Assembly: GCA_963721645.1 (NCBI GenBank)
Contig: CAVRJK010000002.1
Span: forward strand, 558,001 to 622,000
From: JALZKA01 sp963721645
GTDB lineage: Bacteria; Actinomycetota; Thermoleophilia; Solirubrobacterales; 70-9
DNA length: 64,000 nucleotides
Direction of reading: 5' to 3'
The translations under genes and the position numbers were made by a program. This document shows positions 57,487-64,000 of this stretch, one piece after another. The number at the start of each line of letters is the position of its first letter. Position 1 is the first letter of the stretch. The notes below the pieces were generated by a model, which saw nothing but the letters and a program-made list of their open reading frames with translations, was not told the DNA's origin and searched no databases.

Positions 57487-59745
57487 ATGGCCAAAGGCGA
57501 CGGATTGCGAAAGCCCACGAAGTTGCCGACCCCCTCGAACTGGGCGTCGCTCAAGCCGTTCGGTGTGGGCGAGCAGCGACCGAACAATTTCGCCGAGGTC
57601 TTCAGGGCGGGCTGGGAGAACCGCGACCAGGCCGCCTATGCGATGCGGATCCTCTCCGACGGCGTCTGTGACGGGTGCGCACTGGGGACCAAGGGCTTGA
57701 AGGACTGGACTCTCGACGGGATTCACCTTTGCAACATCCGGCTGCGCCTCCTGCGGCTCAACACGATGGGCGCGCTCGATGCCTCCCGGCTTGCGAGCGT
57801 CTCAGAGTTGGAAGGGATGCGCGGCGACGAGCTCCGCCGCCTCGGCCGCATTCCTCACCCAATGCTTCGCCGCGCCGGCGATGCGGGGTTCGAGCGGATC
57901 AGCTGGGACGAGGCCCTTGACCTGGCCGCAGAGCGGATCCGCGAGTCAGGGGCGAAGCGCGCGGGCTTTTACCTCACTTCGCGCGGGATGCCCAACGAGT
58001 CGTACTACGCGGCGCAAAAGGCAGCGCGGGCGATCGGTACGAACTCGATCGACAACGCCGCGCGGGTGTGTCATTCGCCGTCGACGTTCGGCTTGAAGGA
58101 GGCCCTGGGCGTCGGCGCCTCGACCTGCTCCTACTCGGACTGGATCGGGACCGACCTGATCGTCTTCATCGGTTCGAACGTTGCCAACAACCAGCCCGTA
58201 ACGACCAAGTACCTCCATCAGGCAAAGAAGGCCGGAACACGGGTCGCGGTGCTCAACCCGCTTCGAGAACCGGGCATGGAGCGCTACTGGATTCCGTCCA
58301 AGGCCGAGTCGGCCCTGTTCGGGACGAAGATCGCCGACGACTTCTTCAGCCTCAACATCGGCGGAGACGTCGCCTACCTGACGGGCGTCCTGCGGCATCT
58401 GATCGAGCGTGGATGGGTGGACGAGGAGTTCGTTGCCGCTCACACCGAGGGCTATGCGGAGTTACGCGAAGCGGCGCTCGGGGCCGGCTGGGAGGAGCTC
58501 GAACTGGGAGCCGGAGCTTCGCGTGAGGACATGCTCGGCCTCGCCCGCCTGATCGGCGAGTCGGAACGGGGGGTGCTCGTCTGGAGCATGGGTGTGACCC
58601 AGCACGCGGGTGGCGAGGACGGGGTGCGGGCGATCGTGAACCTGGCGCTTGCGCGCGGCTGGGTGGGCAGGGATGGCTGCGGCCTGATGCCGATCCGCGG
58701 TCACTCCGGCGTCCAAGGCGGTGCCGAGATGGGGTGCTACTCGACGGCACTCCCCGGCGGGTTGCCCGTGGACGAAGAGAACGCAGCCCACTTCTCGAAG
58801 CTATGGGGCTTCGAAGTTCCGACAGAGCCGGGGCTGAAGGCGCCGGAGATGCTCGACGCCGCCCGCCGCGGAGAGCTCGACGTGCTCTTTTCGTCCGGAG
58901 GCAACTTTTTGGACGTTCTGCCCGATCCCGCGCGGGTGCGGGAAACGCTTGAGCGGACCCCGCTGCGGATCCACATGGACATCGTCGTCTCAAGCCAGAT
59001 GCTCGTCTCGCCGGGGGAAGCCGTGCTGATCCTCCCGGCGTCCACCCGTTACGAGATCCCCGGCGGCGTGACCGAGACCACTACCGAGCGGCGCGTGGTC
59101 CTGAGCCCCGAGATCCCCGGCCCGCGGATCGCCGAGGCGCGCCCCGAATGGCAGGTCCTGCTCGACCTCGCCGCCCGCGTGCGTCCGGATCTGGCGGGAG
59201 CGCTGGAGGTTGCCGGCACCGCCGAGCTTCGTGCCGAGATCGCCGAGGCGGTGCCCCTTTACGCGCCCATCGCCGAACTGCGCGAAGGAGGCGACTCGTT
59301 CCAGTACGGCGGGCGCCACTATCCGAACGGCACGGACTTCCCGACCCAGGACGGGCGCGCCCACTTCGCCCTGGTCATCCCCCCGGGGTCAGACCCCTCA
59401 CACAACGCTCACATCCAAGACGGCTCGCTCCTCCTCTCAACCCGCCGCGGCAAGCAGTTCAACTCGATCGTCCAAGAGTCGAAGGACTCGATCACCGGGG
59501 CGACTCGGGAGGCCGTGATGATCTCGTCTGCCGACGCCGAACGGCGCGGACTCCTGGCCGGCCAGGCGGTGCTCTTGAAAAGCGCGACGGGCGAGCTTCG
59601 CTGCCAAATCCACATCGCACCGATCGCACCCGGCAACGTTCAAGTGCACTGGCCGGAGGGGAACGTCCTCATCGCCAACGAGATCCGCTCGTCGGAGGCG
59701 GGGATCCCGGACTACAACACCCGCGTCAATATCAGCGCTCTTTGA
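57487..59745 (+). CDS. FdhF/YdeP family molybdopterin oxidoreductase
   Basis: 752 residues. The N-terminus has a partial metal motif (GVCDGCALG), and the molybdenum ligand position reads NAARVCHSPS with Cys, as in FdhF/YdeP. Further motifs are FIGSNVANNQPVTTKY, LMPIRGHSGVQGGAEMG, SSGGNFLDVLPDP and the C-terminal LLSTRRGKQFNSIV. It belongs to the formate dehydrogenase-like group; members with this layout reduce or oxidise unknown substrates. It carries a GGGGTCAGACCCC palindrome in frame (IPPGSDPSHN). It overlaps mobA by 14 bp. Confidence 0.9.
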   Translation: MAKGDGLRKPTKLPTPSNWASLKPFGVGEQRPNNFAEVFRAGWENRDQAAYAMRILSDGVCDGCALGTKGLKDWTLDGIHLCNIRLRLLRLNTMGALDASRLASVSELEGMRGDELRRLGRIPHPMLRRAGDAGFERISWDEALDLAAERIRESGAKRAGFYLTSRGMPNESYYAAQKAARAIGTNSIDNAARVCHSPSTFGLKEALGVGASTCSYSDWIGTDLIVFIGSNVANNQPVTTKYLHQAKKAGTRVAVLNPLREPGMERYWIPSKAESALFGTKIADDFFSLNIGGDVAYLTGVLRHLIERGWVDEEFVAAHTEGYAELREAALGAGWEELELGAGASREDMLGLARLIGESERGVLVWSMGVTQHAGGEDGVRAIVNLALARGWVGRDGCGLMPIRGHSGVQGGAEMGCYSTALPGGLPVDEENAAHFSKLWGFEVPTEPGLKAPEMLDAARRGELDVLFSSGGNFLDVLPDPARVRETLERTPLRIHMDIVVSSQMLVSPGEAVLILPASTRYEIPGGVTETTTERRVVLSPEIPGPRIAEARPEWQVLLDLAARVRPDLAGALEVAGTAELRAEIAEAVPLYAPIAELREGGDSFQYGGRHYPNGTDFPTQDGRAHFALVIPPGSDPSHNAHIQDGSLLLSTRRGKQFNSIVQESKDSITGATREAVMISSADAERRGLLAGQAVLLKSATGELRCQIHIAPIAPGNVQVHWPEGNVLIANEIRSSEAGIPDYNTRVNISAL

Positions 59746-60307
59746 GGAGTTCCTCCGCGCGCCTCAAGTCGTCAGGCGTGTTGACGTTGAAGGCCTCCCG
59801 CTCGATCGCCTCGATCCATTCCGGCTCCAACGATTCGAGCGCCGCCGTGGCGGACTCGCCCGCAGCGACGGCCGACTCCAAGATGTCCAGGCTGTCTGGG
59901 CCGTAGAAGGCGATCAGCGGGTGGATTCGCCCGCCCGCTCTGACGGCCGTAGTTACCGGCGCGCTTGCCAGGACACGCAGGAGCATGGGGGAGAGCAGGG
60001 GCGCGTCGCAGGGAACGACGAGGGCTCCAGCGGATCCCGCATGGCGGAGCGCGGCGACGACGCCCGCCAGTGGGTGGCGCGGCTCGTCCGGTTCGATGAC
60101 GACGTCCACGTCAAGGTCCGGCAGGGCCGAGTCTGCCTTCGCAATCACGACGGGGACGATCCCGGCCTGGCGAAGGGCCTCGATGGGGTAGCCGATGAGC
60201 GGGCGGCCCGCGAGTTCCACGGTTGCCTTGGCGCCGCCGAGACGGGTCGCCGCACCACCCGCCAGAACGGCTCCCAGGGGCGCGGTGCGCTGAGGGGGTG
60301 ACGGCAC
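59732..60307 (-). CDS. mobA: molybdenum cofactor guanylyltransferase
   Basis: About 191 residues from GTG 60307. LGAVLAGGAATRLGGAKA is the nucleotide-binding loop, LVVPCDAPLLSP the metal site, and the C-terminus FNVNTPDDLRRAEELL is typical of MobA. It adds GMP to Moco to make MGD for the two oxidoreductases nearby. The frame stays open to 60973 antisense to moeA. It is convergent with the YdeP-like gene and divergent from moeA, with 37 bp between starts. Confidence 0.91.
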   Translation of the reverse strand: MPSPPQRTAPLGAVLAGGAATRLGGAKATVELAGRPLIGYPIEALRQAGIVPVVIAKADSALPDLDVDVVIEPDEPRHPLAGVVAALRHAGSAGALVVPCDAPLLSPMLLRVLASAPVTTAVRAGGRIHPLIAFYGPDSLDILESAVAAGESATAALESLEPEWIEAIEREAFNVNTPDDLRRAEELLKER

Positions 60308-60344
60308 GCCGCGAGTCTCGCAGCCGGAAGTAGTCTCGCGTGCG

Positions 60345-61577
60345 ATGGCGGAGCTACTCCCAGTTGCCGATGCTCGGGCCGCAGTCCTGGCCGAGGTCGC
60401 CAAGACGCTCCCATCCGAGCGCGTACGGCTTGAAGAGGCGCTAGGGCGCGTGTTGGCGGCTGACGTGGTGTCGAGCGAGAGCGTTCCAGGGTGGGACAAC
60501 TCGGCGATGGACGGGTTTGCGGTTCGTTCGGCTGACACGACCGGTGCTACGGCCGAGGCTCCCGCGACCCTGCACCTCACCGGCGAGTCGCGTGCAGGTG
60601 CGCCGGCCAGCGCCGTGCTCGCCCAAGAAGAGGCGTTCGGGATCTCAACGGGTGCGGTTGTGCCCGGCGGCGCGGACGCTGTCGTGCGGGTCGAGGACAC
60701 AAGCCTGGACGGCGACACGGTGTCCGTCCTGGTCGAGGTCGAGCCCGGGCACGACATCCGCCGTGAGGGCGACGACATTCGCGCCGGGGATACGGTGCTT
60801 CGGACGGGGGCGGTCCTCGGCTCCGCTGAGCTCGGAGTCCTGGCCTCGGTCGGCGAGCCCGAGCCCGAGTGCGCGCGGCGCCCGACCGTCGCGATCGTCT
60901 CGACCGGCGACGAGCTCCTGGCGCCCTCCGAGTCCATGCGCCCCGGCGGTGTGCGCAACTCGAACGCGTACACGCTGCCGGCGCTCGCACGCCTTGCCGG
61001 GGCCGATGTCGTGAGCGTCGAGCGCTGTCCCGACGATCGGGATGCGACCCGCGACGCGGCGGCGCGGGCTACTCAGGCCGATGTCGCCGTGTTCTGCGGC
61101 GGAGTCTCGGTCGGTGATCACGACCACGTGAAGGAAGCGTTCGCGCGAGCCGGCGCCGAGGAGCGTTTTTGGGGCGTGGCTTTGAGGCCGGGCAAACCGA
61201 CCTGGTTCGGAGTGGGAGAGGGCGGGCTTGCGTTCGGCCTGCCCGGCAACCCGGTCTCCGCGGTGGTCACCTTCATCCTTTTCGTGCGGCCCGCGCTCCG
61301 CGCGCTACAGGGTGCCTCGCCGGATCTCGACGCCGTCGAGGCAATGCTCGCCGACGACGTACCGAGGATGGATCGCCGCGACCAGGCGGTGCGCTGCGGA
61401 TTGACCCTTGCCGCCAGGGGCTGGATCGCAACCCCCACGGGCCCTCAGGGCTCGCACGTACTGACTTCGATGCTGGGCGCCGACGCACTCACCGTGGTCG
61501 AGGCGGGCACAGAGCCTGCCCGCGAGGGAACCGTGGTCAAAGCAGAGCTCCTGCGCGTACCCTCAGGTATCCAATGA
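60345..61577 (+). CDS. moeA: molybdopterin molybdenumtransferase
   Basis: 410 residues. SVPGWDNSAMDGFAVR, VPGGADAVVRVED, VAIVSTGDELLAPSE and FCGGVSVGDHDHVKEAF are the MoeA domain motifs; GLPGNPVSAVVTFILFV follows. It inserts molybdate into adenylylated molybdopterin made by MogA/MoaB-type proteins. ATG 60345. The stop runs into the tandem hairpin repeats at 61571, after which moaD-moaE begins. Confidence 0.94.
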   Translation: MAELLPVADARAAVLAEVAKTLPSERVRLEEALGRVLAADVVSSESVPGWDNSAMDGFAVRSADTTGATAEAPATLHLTGESRAGAPASAVLAQEEAFGISTGAVVPGGADAVVRVEDTSLDGDTVSVLVEVEPGHDIRREGDDIRAGDTVLRTGAVLGSAELGVLASVGEPEPECARRPTVAIVSTGDELLAPSESMRPGGVRNSNAYTLPALARLAGADVVSVERCPDDRDATRDAAARATQADVAVFCGGVSVGDHDHVKEAFARAGAEERFWGVALRPGKPTWFGVGEGGLAFGLPGNPVSAVVTFILFVRPALRALQGASPDLDAVEAMLADDVPRMDRRDQAVRCGLTLAARGWIATPTGPQGSHVLTSMLGADALTVVEAGTEPAREGTVVKAELLRVPSGIQ

Positions 61578-61709
61578 GCAGCTTTAGCTGCGAAAGCAGC
61601 ACGTGTCGGTGGTTCTCCCAATGAGCAGCTTTAGCTGCGAAAGCAGCAGGTGTCGGTGGTTCTCGTCAATGAGCAGCTTTAGCTGCGAAAGCAGCACGTG
61701 CCGGTAGTC
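61571..61709 (+). repeat. three tandem 47-48 bp repeats with alternative hairpins
   Basis: Copies begin at 61571, 61618 and 61666. Each contains GCAGC-TTTA-GCTGC-GAAA-GCAGC, in which the middle GCTGC can pair with either side, and then GTGTCGGTGGTTCTC (CGTGCCGGTAGTC in the last). The second hairpin has a GNRA loop (GAAA). The block fills the gap between moeA and the moaD-moaE gene. No spacers and only three units, so not a CRISPR. Confidence 0.85.
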
Positions 61710-61714
61710 GTGTC

Positions 61715-62371
61715 GTGAGGGTCACGGTTCGCCTCTTCGCAATGCTCCGCGAGCGCGCCGGCTCGGACTCGGTCGAGATCGAGCTGAGCGAGAGCGCGAC
61801 GGTCGCCGACGCAATCGCGGCGCTCGGGCGCGACCCGGAGGTGGGCGATCTGGCGGCAAAGCTCCCGCTTCGCATCGCGGTCAACCGTGAGTACGCCGAC
61901 GCCGGCGCTCGGATCCAACCGGGGGACGAGCTGGCCGCGATTCCGCCTGTCTCGGGTGGAGACGGGCCGGTGAGGGGAGCGCGCGTGAGCGCCGAGCCCC
62001 TCGACGCCGCCGCGATCACCGGGCTCGTCGGAGATCCCGGCGCGGGCGCGCTCGTGACCTTCCAGGGAACGACCCGGGACGTCGAAAAGCTCAGCTACGA
62101 CGCCTACGCCGAGATGGCCGAGCCGCGTATCGAGGAGATCCTTCGCGAATGCGCGGAGCGTCATGGCCTGAAGGGAATTGCCGCCGAGCACCGCATCGGT
62201 GACGTGCCGCTCGGAGCGCCGAGCGTGGTGGTCGCCGTGTCTGCCGCGCACCGGACCGAAGCCTTTGACGGAGCTCGCGAGGCGATCGACCGGATCAAGG
62301 CCGAGGCTCCGATCTGGAAGAAAGAGGTGGAGGGCGCAAGCGAGTCCTGGGTGGAGGGCACCGTCCCGTGA
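61715..62371 (+). CDS. fused molybdopterin synthase, MoaD-MoaE
   Basis: 218 residues. Residues 1-80 are a MoaD ubiquitin-like fold (VTVRLFAMLRERAG, LAAIPPVSGG) and residues 88-218 are MoaE (GAGALVTFQGTTRD, YDAYAEMAEPRI, VSAAHRTEAFDGAREAIDRIK, PIWKKE with the two Lys). MoaD needs a free C-terminal Gly-Gly to carry thiocarboxylate, but here GG runs on into MoaE, so cleavage after GG is expected, as known for the similar MoaX of mycobacteria. GTG start just after the tandem repeats. Confidence 0.9.
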   Translation: MRVTVRLFAMLRERAGSDSVEIELSESATVADAIAALGRDPEVGDLAAKLPLRIAVNREYADAGARIQPGDELAAIPPVSGGDGPVRGARVSAEPLDAAAITGLVGDPGAGALVTFQGTTRDVEKLSYDAYAEMAEPRIEEILRECAERHGLKGIAAEHRIGDVPLGAPSVVVAVSAAHRTEAFDGAREAIDRIKAEAPIWKKEVEGASESWVEGTVP

Positions 62372-62868
62372 ACGACGAGCCGAAGCTGACCCACCTCGAC
62401 GCCGACGGTTCCGCGCGGATGGTGGACGTCGGCGACAAGAAGGAGACGCGGCGCACCGCCGTCGCGGAGGCGCGCGTGAAGATGAGCGAGGCGACGGCCG
62501 CCGCGGTCGCCCGTGGCGACGCGCCGAAAGGCGATGTGGTTGCGACCGCACGCCTCGCCGGCATTCAGGCCGCCAAGCGGACGTGGGAACTGATCCCCCT
62601 GGCACATCCGCTCGCACTCAGCTTCGTGGATGTCACGGCCCACGTGGATGTGGCCGCGGGCTACGTGACGCTCACGGGAGAAGCTCACACGGTCGGCCGG
62701 ACCGGAGTCGAGCTGGAGGCTCTCACCGCTTGCTCGGTTGCCGCGCTTACCGTCTACGACATGGTCAAGGGAATCGAGAAGGGCGTCGAGATCGAGCGCA
62801 TCGGGCTCGTCTCGAAGGGCGGGGGCAGAAGCGGCGACTGGGTGCGCGGAACTCCCGCCGATGAGTGA
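62368..62868 (+). CDS. moaC: cyclic pyranopterin monophosphate synthase
   Basis: 166 residues. LTHLDADGSARMVDVGDKKETRRTA, then AGIQAAKRTWELIPLAHPL and GVELEALTACSVAALTVYDM, and LVSKGGGRSGDW at the end are MoaC signatures with the active-site Lys and Asp. It rearranges the MoaA product to cPMP, the next step after moaA at 48896. GTG 62368 overlaps the moaDE stop. Confidence 0.95.
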   Translation: MNDEPKLTHLDADGSARMVDVGDKKETRRTAVAEARVKMSEATAAAVARGDAPKGDVVATARLAGIQAAKRTWELIPLAHPLALSFVDVTAHVDVAAGYVTLTGEAHTVGRTGVELEALTACSVAALTVYDMVKGIEKGVEIERIGLVSKGGGRSGDWVRGTPADE

Positions 62869-63346
62869 GGCTCCGTTCAGGGCCGCCGTCCTCGCGGTCT
62901 CGACGTCAAAGTCGGCCGGCCGGGGCGAGGACGAGTCCGGCCCCAAGCTCCGCTCATTGCTCGAGGACGCTGGTTGTGAGGTCGTCGCCGTCGAGTTGAT
63001 CTCGGACGACCGCGAACTGATCGCCGGCAGGCTTTGCTTCTACTCAGACGAGGAGGCCTGCGACATCATCGCGACCACGGGGGGAACGGGGCTCTCCCCC
63101 GACGATGTCACCCCCGAGGCGACACTTGACGTGATCGACCGCGAGGCGCCCGGCATTGCCGAGGCGATGCGGCTTGCCTCGCGCGAGCACGTTCCCAGGC
63201 ACTGGATGCTTTCAAGGGGAGTGGCTGGAAGTCGCGGCCGGACGCTGATTGTGAACTTTCCCGGCAATCCGAACGCCATCGCTCAAGCCGGGGCGGCGAT
63301 CACGCCCTCCCTGGCACACGCACTCGGTTTGCTACGCCGGCGATAA
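62861..63346 (+). CDS. moaB: MoaB/MogA-type molybdopterin adenylyltransferase
   Basis: About 161 residues from ATG 62861, inside the end of moaC. STSKSAGRGEDESGPKL, DIIATTGGTGLSPDDVTPEATLDVIDREAPGIAEAMR and NFPGNPNAIAQA are the family signatures. It adenylates molybdopterin for MoeA. MoaB and MogA cannot be split reliably by sequence; MoaB-type is more common in Actinobacteria. Convergent with the last gene, overlapping it by 47 bp. Confidence 0.9.
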   Translation: MSEAPFRAAVLAVSTSKSAGRGEDESGPKLRSLLEDAGCEVVAVELISDDRELIAGRLCFYSDEEACDIIATTGGTGLSPDDVTPEATLDVIDREAPGIAEAMRLASREHVPRHWMLSRGVAGSRGRTLIVNFPGNPNAIAQAGAAITPSLAHALGLLRRR

Positions 63347-64000
63347 TCGCGACCAGAGCTCCGGCGCCCGCCATAACGAGCCCGAGCGTCTCGAGGCCTC
63401 CGAAGACGGCGTCCCAGATGGCACGAGCCGCTTCTTGTGCAGCATCGTCGTCCGGCTGTCGCGCTGCGATCTCGCGCCCGACCAGATAGCCGGCGAACAG
63501 CGCGACCCCTGCCAGGGCGACGCCCATCGAAGCTCCGAAGACCGCCGTGCGGCGGTCGTTTGCCACTACGACGCCCCCGATCAAAAGGAGACCGCCCAGA
63601 ATCGGCAATACGAGCGACAGCGAGCTGGCGTCGTCGGCCCGGCGCGCGACGTCCACCAGCGTTCCCGACGACCCGGTGTTTGCGACCGGTAGTTCGAGAT
63701 CCCGAGGAACATCACGCGCGACCTTCTTGTCGTTCTTCGCGATCTGCATGCGCACGACGCCTCCGACTCCCGTGACGTTGACGACGACGCCGTCGGATCC
63801 CTCACCAAGCGCTTGTTTGTTCGCGCGGACGAGTGCCGTCTCCAGGGCGTCGCGGAACCGTGGATCCTCGGAGATCGCCCCGATGCTCTCGTCAACGGCG
63901 CGCTGCGTGGGCTTTCGCTCCGAGCCCTCCTTTTCGAGCTCGTTCACCATCACGTCGGCGATCTCGGCTTGGGCCCCCTCGTCGTCCAGCACCTCCACCG
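63300..64000 (-). CDS. membrane protein, 5' end outside the window
   Basis: At least 233 residues, read leftward. The visible start (VEVLDDEGAQAEIADVMVNEL) looks like the inside of a longer protein. The pattern QAEIADVMVNELEKEG and RFRDALETALVRANKQALG is typical of large actinobacterial membrane proteins with an extracytoplasmic alpha-helical domain. Three or four hydrophobic helices follow (SLVLPILGGLLLIGGVVVA, TAVFGASMGVALAGVALFAGYLVG, LVMAGAGALVAIIAGVA). The N-terminus and first helix are beyond 64000. Function unknown. Confidence 0.68.
   Translation of the reverse strand, partial: VEVLDDEGAQAEIADVMVNELEKEGSERKPTQRAVDESIGAISEDPRFRDALETALVRANKQALGEGSDGVVVNVTGVGGVVRMQIAKNDKKVARDVPRDLELPVANTGSSGTLVDVARRADDASSLSLVLPILGGLLLIGGVVVANDRRTAVFGASMGVALAGVALFAGYLVGREIAARQPDDDAAQEAARAIWDAVFGGLETLGLVMAGAGALVAIIAGVANRVRVPGRA

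Noticed and set aside
61571..61709. Possible CRISPR array
   Set aside because: Only three units, directly adjacent and without unique spacers; no cas genes.

Overview
The window is 64 kb of GC-rich, densely packed bacterial chromosome. Many genes overlap by ATGA or TGATG, GTG starts are common, and two CGAAC-N4-GTTCG boxes of the Gram-positive LexA type are present. With the mix of acyl-CoA metabolism, DICT/GGDEF proteins and CAP-domain secreted proteins this points to Actinomycetota; class Thermoleophilia (Solirubrobacterales or Gaiellales-like) is my inference from family resemblance and is not proven here.

Layout. 0-16 kb: acyl-CoA and acetoacetate metabolism (SDR, FlK-like thioesterase, HMG-CoA lyase, 3-hydroxyacyl-CoA dehydrogenase, two carboxyltransferase subunits, acetoacetyl-CoA synthetase), with a DivIVA-like protein, an amine oxidase, a methylthio-purine phosphorylase and adenosine-type deaminase, a GGDEF protein, an M28 peptidase and a SRAP protein. 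15.3-19.2 kb: five tRNA genes (Leu-CAA, Leu-TAG, Trp, Gly, Pro), two secreted CAP-domain proteins and a DICT protein. 19.1-25 kb: an accessory zone built on tRNA-Pro(GGG). The 3' half of that tRNA plus its downstream flank is duplicated 5.1 kb away, two degenerate copies of the same core lie inside and beyond, and a family of small palindromes sits between most of the cargo genes. No integrase is visible. 25-36.5 kb: a neutral ceramidase-like exported enzyme, a persulfide/sulfur module (ArsR, MBL-rhodanese, ferritin-like DUF892, TSUP exporter), LexA-controlled dinB, a K+ channel, an acyl-CoA dehydrogenase and gene remnants. 36.7-48.6 kb: a secreted CocE-like hydrolase, glutamine synthetase III, and an operon-like run of FadR-type regulator, ethanolamine-type permease, GlnA4-like gamma-glutamylamide synthetase, C26 gamma-glutamyl hydrolase, aldehyde dehydrogenase and SDR. 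Together these could turn ethanolamine (or another amine) into glycine (or an amino acid) through gamma-glutamyl intermediates. 48.7-63.3 kb: a molybdenum block with moaA behind a candidate attenuator RNA, a Mop-domain regulator, modABC, a MOSC protein, two molybdopterin oxidoreductases, fdhD, mobA, moeA, a fused moaD-moaE, moaC and moaB.

Sequence quality or gene decay: at least five genes look intact only if one extra base is removed (near 11924, 18277, 23881, 24808 and 36068). All five are +1 changes, four of them in short homopolymers. Either the draft has insertion errors or these genes are decaying; raw reads would settle it.
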